A DNA stretch of 6,148 bases from Bacteroidia bacterium (GTDB lineage Bacteria; Bacteroidota; Bacteroidia; B-17B0; Aurantibacillaceae), in the NCBI GenBank assembly GCA_014379485.1, contig JACMLS010000132.1, positions 1-6,148 on the forward strand, read 5' to 3'. The notes below the pieces were generated by a model. The model was not told where the DNA came from, did not search any database, and saw only the letters and a program-made list of their open reading frames with translations. Position numbers and translations under genes: made by a program. Of the stretch, positions 1 to 6,148 are shown in pieces (within the stretch, counting starts at the first letter, position 1; the number at the start of each line of letters is the position of its first letter).

Positions 1-1200
1 ATAGACTGTGCTGCACCCACAGAAATATTTGGCGCCACAGTATTTGTAGAAACCAAAACTGTTCCTGTGTTTGTACAACCGTTTGCCGGATTTGTAATTG
101 TAAGCGTATATGTTCCGTTTGTATTTACCGTTCCGCTTGCTGCGTTGCTTGGTGTAATTGTTCCGGGTCCCGTCCATGCATAAGTAACTCCACCAGTAGA
201 ACTACTTCCTGAAACGGTTGGAGTAGCGGTTGTACAATTAATTGTTTGAGCAGATCCCACAGAAATATTTGGCGCCACTGTATTTGTAGAAACCAAAACT
301 GTTCCGGTTGATGTGCAACCGTTGGCAGGATTTGTAACAGTAAGCGTATAAGTTCCTCCTGTGCTTACAGTTCCGCTTGTAGAGTTGTTTGGCGTAATTG
401 CTCCTGGCCCTGTCCACAAATAAGTAACACCACCTGTAGAACTGCTTCCTGAAATGGTTGGTGTTGATGTTGTGCAATTAATTGTTTGTGCGCCACCCAC
501 AGAAACATTTGGTGCGGTTGTGTTTGCTGTAACTAAAACAGTTCCTGTGCTTGTGCAACCGTTTGCCGGATTTGTAACAGTGAGTGTATACGTTCCTCCA
601 ACAGAAACAGAACCGCTGGTAGAATTATTTGGTGTAATTGCTCCGGGCCCCGTCCATAAATAAGTTGCTCCGCCTGTAGAAGAGCTTCCGGTAATAGTTG
701 CAGTAGGTGTTGTACAATTTATTGATTGACCCGCGCCCACAGAAATATTTGGTGTGGTTGTGTTTGTACCAACCACAACTGTTCCTGTATTCTGACAGCC
801 GGTTGAAGTTTGTGTAATCGTTACCGTATAAGTTCCGGCAGTATTCACTGTTCCGCTTGCTGCATTGTTTGGCGAAATAGTTCCCGGTCCCGTCCACGCA
901 TACGTGACCCCGCTTGTTGATGAAGATGCGGAGACGGTTGGATTGGGTGTTGTACATGAAATTGTTTGCGCGCTTCCCATAGTTAAATTGGGTACAGCGC
1001 CAACAGTTAAAGTGTAAGTAGAACTGGAGCTGCAACCGGCCGGATTAATGGTGAGCGTATAAACACCGGCACCTGTTACTGAGGTTGAAGACGCAGCAGG
1101 AGAAACAATTGTTGATCCGCCTGGTCCTGTCCATTGATAAGTTGGAGAGCCGGCACTTGTTGTTGCAGTAAGAACTGTTGTTGCAGAACCGCAGGCGTAA
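1..1200 (-). repeat. Tandem 240-bp coding repeats (five units, continuing past the left edge)
   Basis: The block cccacagaaatattt and close variants recur at 16, 256, 496 and 736, and a diverged version lies at 976, so the period is exactly 240 bp, or 80 codons. Other landmarks keep the same phase, for example the complement of the WTGPG codons near 170, 410, 650, 890 and 1130. Units 1-240, 241-480, 481-720 and 721-960 are close copies. The unit at 961-1200, first in the protein, is clearly diverged but still in register. Positions 16-60 and 256-300 agree at 44 of 45 bases, while flanking parts differ more. Each unit has one Cys in an I-N-C-T-T context and a second 53 residues later in N-G-C, which could form an Ig-fold disulfide (inference). 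The array enters the left edge still repeating, so its total length is unknown. Confidence 0.93.
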
Positions 1201-1958
1201 GGCGCAGCAGAAATAGAAGCGGTAGGAGGTGCAGCACCTGTAATGGGAGAAATAAAAATATACTGGTATTGAGAAACTCCGTAGCGCGGCGGTGTGCCAA
1301 CCGGGGCAGGGCAGTTTGTCGGCGGATCCTGGTTAGAATAAACAATGGTAATTGTTTGTATTTTTTGTCCGGCAACACCAACAGAAATTGCCTGGTTTGC
1401 ACACTGGCCGTTTGTTCCGTTTGCGGTGAGTACTCTTGAGCTGCCCACAACAGTATTGCCAATGGGGCCAACAGTTGTAGCACTTGGCACAACTGCTGCG
1501 CTTAAATTATCGGTTGCAGAAATTGTTACTTTATCCTGGTAGTTAACGTAATTGAAAGAGCCGTCAAAGTAAAACGTTTCTGTAACATCGTAAATATTAA
1601 ACGTTACAGGCGCACAAAGAAAAGTCGGAAAAGTTATTGTTACTGTTATATTGTTATTCCATGCGGCTGTTCCCGCTCCGTTTCCTGCGCCGCTCATTTC
1701 TAATCTTAACCCTGTTTGGTTTGCACAATTCTGCGCAATGTTTCCGGCAGTTCCGCTGATGGCAGATGTTCCGCCCGAAGCGCTTTGCCTTACATCAAAA
1801 GATCCGCCGCCGGCAGTTGCTTTTGTCATATTAAAAGTGGCAGATGGATTCCAGGTAAGGCCGTTTGTAGGATAGCCGACCCAGGTAAAAGTTTGTGCTT
1901 TAGAACAGAAAACCAAAGCCAGAAATGCAAACAGAATTTTTGTGCGGTTTAAAAACAT
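1..1958 (-). CDS. Large secreted Ig/PKD-like repeat surface protein, N-terminal part (runs off the left edge)
   Basis: The frame is open from the ATG at 1958-1956 to the window edge, giving 652 codons without a stop. Residues 1-21 form a signal peptide: Lys/Arg near the start, a hydrophobic core (ILFAFLALVF), and a likely SPase I cut after SKA before Gln22. Cys18 does not fit a lipobox because Phe precedes it. Residues 22 to about 245 form a beta-rich domain with several Cys. From about residue 253 onward come 80-residue Ig/PKD-like units, with recurring Y-x-WTGPG, GTYTLTVTNPANGC and PNISVG motifs and two Cys per unit. Such architectures in Bacteroidota belong to very large cell-surface or adhesin-like proteins, usually exported by the type IX system through a C-terminal domain. 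That domain is not in the window, so the export route is inferred. The gene is transcribed away from the downstream operon. It could be an adhesin, a gliding-associated protein or part of a secreted enzyme; the sequence seen does not decide. Confidence 0.9.
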   Translation of the reverse strand, partial: MFLNRTKILFAFLALVFCSKAQTFTWVGYPTNGLTWNPSATFNMTKATAGGGSFDVRQSASGGTSAISGTAGNIAQNCANQTGLRLEMSGAGNGAGTAAWNNNITVTITFPTFLCAPVTFNIYDVTETFYFDGSFNYVNYQDKVTISATDNLSAAVVPSATTVGPIGNTVVGSSRVLTANGTNGQCANQAISVGVAGQKIQTITIVYSNQDPPTNCPAPVGTPPRYGVSQYQYIFISPITGAAPPTASISAAPYACGSATTVLTATTSAGSPTYQWTGPGGSTIVSPAASSTSVTGAGVYTLTINPAGCSSSSTYTLTVGAVPNLTMGSAQTISCTTPNPTVSASSSTSGVTYAWTGPGTISPNNAASGTVNTAGTYTVTITQTSTGCQNTGTVVVGTNTTTPNISVGAGQSINCTTPTATITGSSSTGGATYLWTGPGAITPNNSTSGSVSVGGTYTLTVTNPANGCTSTGTVLVTANTTAPNVSVGGAQTINCTTSTPTISGSSSTGGVTYLWTGPGAITPNNSTSGTVSTGGTYTLTVTNPANGCTSTGTVLVSTNTVAPNISVGSAQTINCTTATPTVSGSSSTGGVTYAWTGPGTITPSNAASGTVNTNGTYTLTITNPANGCTNTGTVLVSTNTVAPNISVGAAQS

Positions 1959-2256
1959 GAGGAGATGTTTTAGGTATTTGTGATCGAAAAAAATTTACGT
2001 CAGGGCAATCTCAAAACGCATCAATTGTCTATTGGAAAAGCCCTAAGCAAATTTTGCGAAAAAGCGTGGTTTTGTCAGGGGGGCTGGCACTCTAAATAGG
2101 GGGAAATGGAAGGGAATACCTGTTAAAAGCAAGGTTTTGGAGGGCTAAGATCTTTACTTGTGGCGTCTGTTATTCTTGTTTACAAAATGCCTGAATAATT
2201 CGTACTTTTCGCATATTATGTTTTTGGAAAAATTAATACAGAAACAAAAGAAATTT
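1959..2256. other. Divergent intergenic region without a gene
   Basis: This stretch of about 300 bp separates the minus-strand surface protein from the plus-strand operon, so it should carry both promoters. I see no tRNA-like or rRNA-like sequence and no convincing coding frame. A plus-strand frame can be extended back to a TTG at 2158, but the promoter-like element at about 2179-2210 argues against translation there. The middle contains a G-rich patch (six G at 2078-2083, five at 2099-2103, three at 2112-2114). For the minus-strand gene I could find only an imperfect TAnnTTTG-like octamer (TAAATTTT, complement of 1990-1997) without a well-spaced upstream element, so I do not call that promoter. 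Confidence 0.7.
2179..2210 (+). promoter_or_regulatory. Possible Bacteroidota-type sigma promoter for the four-gene operon
   Basis: TACTTTTC at 2203-2210 matches the Bacteroidota -7 element TAnnTTTG at all but the last base. It is preceded by TTTA at 2179-2182, one base off the -33 element TTTG, with a 20-bp spacer, close to the usual 19 or so. Transcription would then begin near 2215-2218, which leaves an untranslated leader of about 40 nt before the ATG at 2257. The match is short and AT-rich DNA yields such matches by chance, so this is tentative. Confidence 0.35.
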
Positions 2257-3087
2257 ATGACTGAAAAAGATGAATTTAATGAACTGGACCCTGAAGAAAA
2301 AATTCAGGCAGAAAACGAATTACTGAAACTGAAATTGCAAGCAGAATTCGGAATGGGTAAATTAGAAACTAAAACGGGAGGCGAAATTGAGAACGCTTTT
2401 TTAAAACATGTATATGAATTTGAAAAACAATTTGCAGAGAACAAACAGATAAAACTTTATGATTTTATTGGCCGGCCCGAATTTAAAAAAGCAGAAGGTC
2501 TCAGTAAAAAAGAAATTTCAGAAGAGTTGCAAAAAATAACTGAAATTTTTAACGAGAACGGAATAGAACTTAGTTGCCTGTGCGAATATGAAAATGAAAT
2601 GATCTATCGTTTTATTACCGAAGAATTGTTTGAGCATGAAATGGAAGACATGAGAATTTCCGGAATGACCACCCATTTTACTTACGAAGAATTTCATCCG
2701 AATCACGATTACGATATCAGGGACCATGCAATGAATTTTATTACCCGCCTGATCAATCACCAATGGGATGAGTTTATGAACAATATTCTGCTGACCAAAT
2801 CTGTTTCTTATAATGGAAATGTATTTGAAAGAAAACTTTTTGTAGCTATCATAAAGGAATTTCAAAACGCAGAGGGGAAAACAGAATTACTTTCGTTTGA
2901 GATTGAATCGGTTGTTTTTGATCTTGAAACAGAAAACGGCACAGCAGAAGGTTTTATAGAATACACGTCAGAAAGATCCGGAAAAATTACTTCGGGCAAA
3001 ATAGAACTTGGCTTTAAACTGGAGTTTGATTATTGGTGTGTGAGCAAAGTGGTTTTACCGGGGTTTAGTAATTTAGAAAATCAATAA
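2257..3087 (+). CDS. Hypothetical acidic protein, possibly with an NTF2-like C-terminal half
   Basis: I do not recognise this 276-residue protein with certainty. It has no signal peptide or membrane segment, so it should be cytoplasmic. Residues 1-35 are acidic and helical (NELDPEEKIQAENELLKLKL). Residues 43-105 look mainly helical. A His/Asp-rich stretch lies at 140-157 (HFTYEEFHPNHDYDIRDHA). From about 158 to 270 a helix followed by beta strands ends in a strand pair with Trp and PGF near 258-270, which resembles the NTF2-like fold; this is inference from pattern only. I chose the ATG at 2257. The frame also offers an ATG at 2218 and a TTG at 2158, but the putative transcription start near 2217 leaves no leader for either, and the A-rich sequence just before 2257 is typical of Bacteroidota starts. 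The gene ends 9 bp before rhuM and probably shares its transcript. Confidence 0.75.
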   Translation: MTEKDEFNELDPEEKIQAENELLKLKLQAEFGMGKLETKTGGEIENAFLKHVYEFEKQFAENKQIKLYDFIGRPEFKKAEGLSKKEISEELQKITEIFNENGIELSCLCEYENEMIYRFITEELFEHEMEDMRISGMTTHFTYEEFHPNHDYDIRDHAMNFITRLINHQWDEFMNNILLTKSVSYNGNVFERKLFVAIIKEFQNAEGKTELLSFEIESVVFDLETENGTAEGFIEYTSERSGKITSGKIELGFKLEFDYWCVSKVVLPGFSNLENQ

Positions 3088-3096
3088 TTTGTTGAT

Positions 3097-4116
3097 ATGC
3101 AGGAATCGAATGGCGAAATAATAATTTATCAAAACGCTGAGGGAAGCGTTAAAATAGATGTGCGCTTAAATGAGGAGACTGTGTGGCTTACTCAAGCCCA
3201 AATTGCAGAGTTGTTTGGAAAAGGAAGAACTACTATTACGGAACATATTCAAAACGTGTTTAAAGAGGGAGAATTGGAGGAAAATGCAGTATGTCGGAAT
3301 TTCCGACATACTGCTGGTGATGGCAAAAATTATGATACTAAGTACTATAATCTGGATTTGATAATATCCGTAGGATATAGGGTAAAATCCAGCCAGGGCA
3401 CCCAATTTCGTGTCTGGGCTACTCAAAGACTAAAAGAATACATTATAAAAGGTTTTACTTTAAACGATGATCGTTTCAAGTCGGGCAACTCTATGAGCTA
3501 TTTCAGCGAGTTGCAGGAACGCATTCGGGAAATCCGGATCTCAGAACGATTCTTCTATCAAAAAATCAAAGACATTTATACTACGAGTATTGACTATGAC
3601 GCAAAAGATGAAAAGACTATTGAGTTTTTTAAAATAATTCAAAACAAATTGCTTTGGGCCATAAGCGAGCAAACAGCTGCTGAATTAGTTTATAGAAGGG
3701 TGGATGCAACTTTACCTCTTTTAGGGATGCAATCTCTTGATAAAAAAAACATCAAGTCAGTTAGAAAAACAGATGTAAGCATTGCTAAAAACTATTTGAA
3801 TGAGGAAGAAATAAAACTTCTCGGTTTGCTGGTTGAGCAATATCTTGCTTTTGCCGAAACTATGGCGCAGCAAAGAACCCCGATGTATATGAAAGATTGG
3901 ATAAGCCGGCTTGATTCTATTTTACAAATTAATGGAAGAGCGTTGCTTACTCATGCCGGAAAGATCAGTCATGAAAAAGCAATTAAAAAATCTGGCGAAG
4001 AATATGATAAATACCAACTCAATAAAAAATCTATTGAGAAAGAGGAAAGTATTAAGGAATTGGAGCAAGATATTATGAAATTGAAAAAAACCACGAAAGA
4101 CAAAAAAGGAAAATGA
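3097..4116 (+). CDS. rhuM: RhuM-family protein
   Basis: This 339-residue protein has the full-length RhuM layout. Residues 29-56 (WLTQAQIAELFGKGRTTITE and following) look like a helix-turn-helix. Residues 62-76 hold the conserved motif VCRNFRHTA-GDGK, and 83-116 hold YYNLDLIISVGYRV followed by FRVWATQRLKEYI. The C-terminal half carries NYLNEEEIKLLGLLVEQYL at 232-250, then AFAETMAQQ and a P-M-x-M-x-DW motif at 262-268. The tail from about 308 is Lys/Glu-rich and probably coiled coil. The family is named after rhuM of Salmonella pathogenicity island 3. Members are widespread, often in accessory regions, and their biochemical function is not settled; the N-terminal motif suggests DNA binding (inference). 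The gene starts 9 bp after the upstream hypothetical gene, and its stop overlaps the kinase start by ATGA, so it appears translationally coupled to the two-component system. All conserved blocks are present with no frameshift, so it is likely functional. Confidence 0.92.
   Translation: MQESNGEIIIYQNAEGSVKIDVRLNEETVWLTQAQIAELFGKGRTTITEHIQNVFKEGELEENAVCRNFRHTAGDGKNYDTKYYNLDLIISVGYRVKSSQGTQFRVWATQRLKEYIIKGFTLNDDRFKSGNSMSYFSELQERIREIRISERFFYQKIKDIYTTSIDYDAKDEKTIEFFKIIQNKLLWAISEQTAAELVYRRVDATLPLLGMQSLDKKNIKSVRKTDVSIAKNYLNEEEIKLLGLLVEQYLAFAETMAQQRTPMYMKDWISRLDSILQINGRALLTHAGKISHEKAIKKSGEEYDKYQLNKKSIEKEESIKELEQDIMKLKKTTKDKKGK
3286..3314. repeat. Perfect 14-bp inverted repeat with 1-nt centre, inside rhuM
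   Basis: The arm gcagtatgtcggaa at 3286-3299 is followed by a single t at 3300 and then its exact reverse complement ttccgacatactgc at 3301-3314. Symmetry stops immediately outside. In RNA it could fold as a 12-bp stem with a 5-nt AAUUU loop. It lies in frame within the coding sequence and spells the AVCRNFRHTA segment (residues 64-73), which is conserved in the RhuM family. No T-run follows it, so a terminator is unlikely. Confidence 0.95.
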
Positions 4117-6098
4117 GTATTTTTTTCAGAAAATTTAAAATATTGATTCTTCTGTTTTCCTTCCTGGCCAATCCGGCATTCTCGCAATACAATCCAGAAA
4201 TAAACGCCCTCATTAAAAACGTAAGAGAAGCCTCTTATCAGGATTCTGCGCGTTTGTTTAAAACGGCTGAAGAATCAAAAAGTAAAATAGCCAATTCAGA
4301 ATTTCCACAGGCTAACGCTGAAATTTTAATTTTTTACGGAAATTATTTTTTCTATGTCAGGAAAATGGAAACGGCAAGGTCTTATTATGAGAAAGCTTTG
4401 ACCGAAGCGGAGAAATTTAAATCTGACCATCTCATTCAACTCGCAAAAATTCGTTTGGCATTTTATGAATTCGAGCAGGGCAATCCGGCGCAGGCCGAAG
4501 AGGAATTGTTACAGCTGTTGGCCGGGGCAAAAAAAACAAAAGATAATCTGAATACCGCAGAATTATTAAATCTGCTCGGAATTGTAAAAGAAGATAAGAA
4601 TGAAATGAAAGAAGTTGCAAAACTTTATATTGAAGGAACTGATTTGAGCGAAACCAATCACCTGGATTATTACAGCGGGGTTTTCAGAAACAATTTAGGA
4701 TTGCTGAGGTATGCTACCGGACAAAATGACAAGGCGCAGGAAGATTTTGAAAAGGGTTTGCAAACAGCTATAAAAATTAACGATCAACGCCTTGCTTCTC
4801 ACATTCGTTTGAATTTGTGTATGCTTTTTATTGCGAAGAATAAGTTTGACGAAGCCCGCTCTAATTTTAACGAAGCGCTTTCCTACTCGCGCAAAAACAA
4901 TTTGCCTATTGAAGTTTCTGTTTCTTATTTGACTTTGGGTTCCGCTTTTTTTCGTGCAGGTAAAAACGAATTGGCGCTTTCCTATTACGATTCGGCCATT
5001 TTTATTCTCAAAAAATTCAGACTTGAAAAAGAACTTACAAGAGCTTACGGGGGAAAAGCAGAAATACTTTTTCAGATGGGCAAAATAAAAGAAGCTTCAG
5101 AAATAATAGAACTCGAAAAAACGCTTGCGTTAAAAACCGGAAATCTTGAGGATCTTTCTTCCTATTACTATTTTCAATACAGAAAAAATCAGAACGAAAG
5201 CAAATTCAAAGATGCGCTCGAAAATTATTTATCGTATTCCCGTTTGGAAGACAGTATGCGAAGAAATTTAAACAGCAAGATCATAAACGAACTGCAAGGA
5301 AAATACAACCTTCAGAAAAAACAAATTGAGCTTGAAAAAGAGAGGTCAAAGTCTTTGGAACTGGAGAAAAAAAACCGCGACGCTGTTTTGTTCAAGTGGA
5401 TCGCAATCATAGGCGCATTGGGTTTGCTCATTGTAATTTCTGTTTTATTTTATTTCCGTTACACAAAAAAGATCAGGGAAAAGCAGGAAGCATTTTCGCG
5501 CCTGCTCATTGAAAAGATAGAGGAAGAACGCAAGCGCATCAGCATGGATCTGCATGACGACATTGGTCAGTCGCTTTCTGTAATCAAATCAAAAATTTCA
5601 AAAACAAACGGTGTAAACTCAGAACTTGAAATTGCATTGGGGCAAGTGATAGAGCAGACACGGCAGATCTCGCGCGATCTGTTTCCGGCCTATCTTGAGA
5701 AAATAGGATTGGTAAGGGCTGTTGCAACTTTAGCTGAGAGTATACAAAACGTTGCGGGAATTGAATGCAGTTATGAAATTACAGACGAAGTGGAAAAACT
5801 TTCGCTCGTTTTTAAAACAAATATTTTCAGGATCATACAGGAGTGTGTGAACAATACCATTAAACATGCTGAAGCAAGCGCTTTAAAAATTCAGATAGAA
5901 AAAAGGGGAGAAGAGTTTAAACTATTATTCCAGGATAGCGGAAAAGGAATGAAAGACGTAAAAACTTCGTCAGGACTTGGCTTATTAAGTATGCAGGAAA
6001 GAGTTAAGATGATGAAAGGAAGTTTTACATTGGACAAAAAGAATTCTGACAAAGGAGTTAAAATTATTATTAAGTTTACTGCAAGCGCACAGCCATGA
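4113..6098 (+). CDS. TPR-containing membrane sensor histidine kinase (NarX/DesK-type, HisKA_3)
   Basis: This is a 661-residue kinase. Residues 1-24 form a signal peptide (hydrophobic ILILLFSFLA, cut after AFS). Residues from about 26 to 380 are helical TPR-like repeats placing the sensor in the periplasm, with repeat-like helices around 78-100, 193-220, 233-255 and 273-300. A coiled coil at about 390-425 leads to the single transmembrane helix at 429-448. Inside the cell, the dimerisation/phosphoacceptor domain has EEERKRISMDLHDDIGQ with His481 as the acceptor. The ATPase domain has the N box at 576-586 (QE-x3-N-x2-KHA; likely key Asn581), the G1 box DSGKGM at 608-613 and the G2 box GLGLLSMQER at 621-630. 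All catalytic motifs are intact. It should autophosphorylate and pass phosphate to the regulator encoded directly after it. The start ATG overlaps the rhuM stop by 4 bp. An AAAGGA run lies only 2 nt before the ATG, too close for an ideal ribosome site, which is consistent with coupling. The ligand cannot be predicted. Confidence 0.95.
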   Translation: MSIFFRKFKILILLFSFLANPAFSQYNPEINALIKNVREASYQDSARLFKTAEESKSKIANSEFPQANAEILIFYGNYFFYVRKMETARSYYEKALTEAEKFKSDHLIQLAKIRLAFYEFEQGNPAQAEEELLQLLAGAKKTKDNLNTAELLNLLGIVKEDKNEMKEVAKLYIEGTDLSETNHLDYYSGVFRNNLGLLRYATGQNDKAQEDFEKGLQTAIKINDQRLASHIRLNLCMLFIAKNKFDEARSNFNEALSYSRKNNLPIEVSVSYLTLGSAFFRAGKNELALSYYDSAIFILKKFRLEKELTRAYGGKAEILFQMGKIKEASEIIELEKTLALKTGNLEDLSSYYYFQYRKNQNESKFKDALENYLSYSRLEDSMRRNLNSKIINELQGKYNLQKKQIELEKERSKSLELEKKNRDAVLFKWIAIIGALGLLIVISVLFYFRYTKKIREKQEAFSRLLIEKIEEERKRISMDLHDDIGQSLSVIKSKISKTNGVNSELEIALGQVIEQTRQISRDLFPAYLEKIGLVRAVATLAESIQNVAGIECSYEITDEVEKLSLVFKTNIFRIIQECVNNTIKHAEASALKIQIEKRGEEFKLLFQDSGKGMKDVKTSSGLGLLSMQERVKMMKGSFTLDKKNSDKGVKIIIKFTASAQP

Positions 6099-6148
6099 AA
6101 CTTTTAATTGCAGACGATCATCCAATTTTTCGGAAAGGACTTAAAGAC
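6095..6148 (+). CDS. Response regulator, N-terminal fragment (NarL/LuxR type expected)
   Basis: Only 18 codons are in the window. They read MKLLIADDHPIFRKGLKD, the classic first strand and helix of a receiver domain, with the acidic pair Asp7-Asp8 that binds the metal ion. The DDHPIFRKGL pattern is typical of NarL/FixJ-family regulators, which carry a C-terminal LuxR-type helix-turn-helix and partner HisKA_3 kinases. The phosphorylated Asp and the DNA-binding domain lie beyond the right edge. The ATG shares the ATGA with the kinase stop, so the two are translationally coupled and almost certainly cognate. The output domain is inferred, not seen. Confidence 0.9.
   Translation, partial: MKLLIADDHPIFRKGLKD

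Noticed and set aside
1..1200. CRISPR-like array because of regular repeats
   Set aside because: The period is 240 bp, the repeats fill the whole unit with no unique spacers, and they encode protein domains in frame.
238..1492. Minus-strand open frames of 79-138 codons in other frames of the surface-protein region
   Set aside because: They are out of frame with the continuous reading from the ATG at 1958. They repeat with the same 240-bp period only because the DNA repeats, and they have unnatural compositions.
454..1952. Plus-strand open frames of 65-101 codons opposite the surface protein
   Set aside because: They lie antisense to a 652-codon open frame with a signal peptide and a clear domain repeat. 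Their translations are low-complexity products of the reverse strand.
1990..2015. Minus-strand promoter for the surface protein (TAAATTTT with TTTG upstream)
   Set aside because: The spacer between the two elements is only 14 bp, well under the usual 19 or so, and the -7 match is imperfect.
2047..2057. Short palindrome gcaaattttgc in the intergenic region
   Set aside because: The arms are only 5 bp and AT-rich, with no T-run and no neighbouring symmetry, so it fits chance and is too weak for a terminator or operator call.
3286..3314. Rho-independent terminator
   Set aside because: The hairpin is followed by gctggtgatgg rather than a T-run, and an intact conserved reading frame continues through it.

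Overview
The window looks like chromosomal DNA of a member of the Bacteroidota (Flavobacteriales, Sphingobacteriales or a relative). The reasons are a secreted protein built from Ig/PKD-like repeats of the gliding-motility/type IX secretion style, AT-rich coding sequence, A-rich rather than Shine-Dalgarno-rich start regions, and a two-component pair whose kinase has a periplasmic TPR sensor. The species cannot be named from this sequence.

Left part (1-1958, minus strand): one uninterrupted reading frame starts at an ATG at 1958 and runs off the left edge. It is the N-terminal 652 residues of a large secreted surface protein: a signal peptide, a beta-rich N-terminal domain of about 220 residues, then tandem 80-residue Ig/PKD-like units encoded by DNA repeats with an exact 240-bp period. 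Its C-terminus, where a secretion or sorting domain would be expected, lies outside the window.

Middle (1959-2256): a gene-free divergent spacer of about 300 bp. It holds a G-rich patch and a plausible Bacteroidota-type promoter reading right.

Right part (2257-6148, plus strand): four tightly packed genes that look like one operon. They are an unrecognised acidic protein of 276 residues, a RhuM-family protein (9-bp gap), a membrane-bound TPR sensor histidine kinase (4-bp ATGA overlap with rhuM) and the start of a NarL/LuxR-type response regulator (4-bp ATGA overlap with the kinase). The kinase and regulator form an obvious phosphorelay pair. The translational coupling of a RhuM-family gene, usually seen as an accessory or mobile gene of unknown mechanism, to a two-component system is the most unusual arrangement here. 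The rhuM gene also carries a perfect 14-bp inverted repeat with a 1-nt centre, placed exactly over one of the family's conserved motifs.
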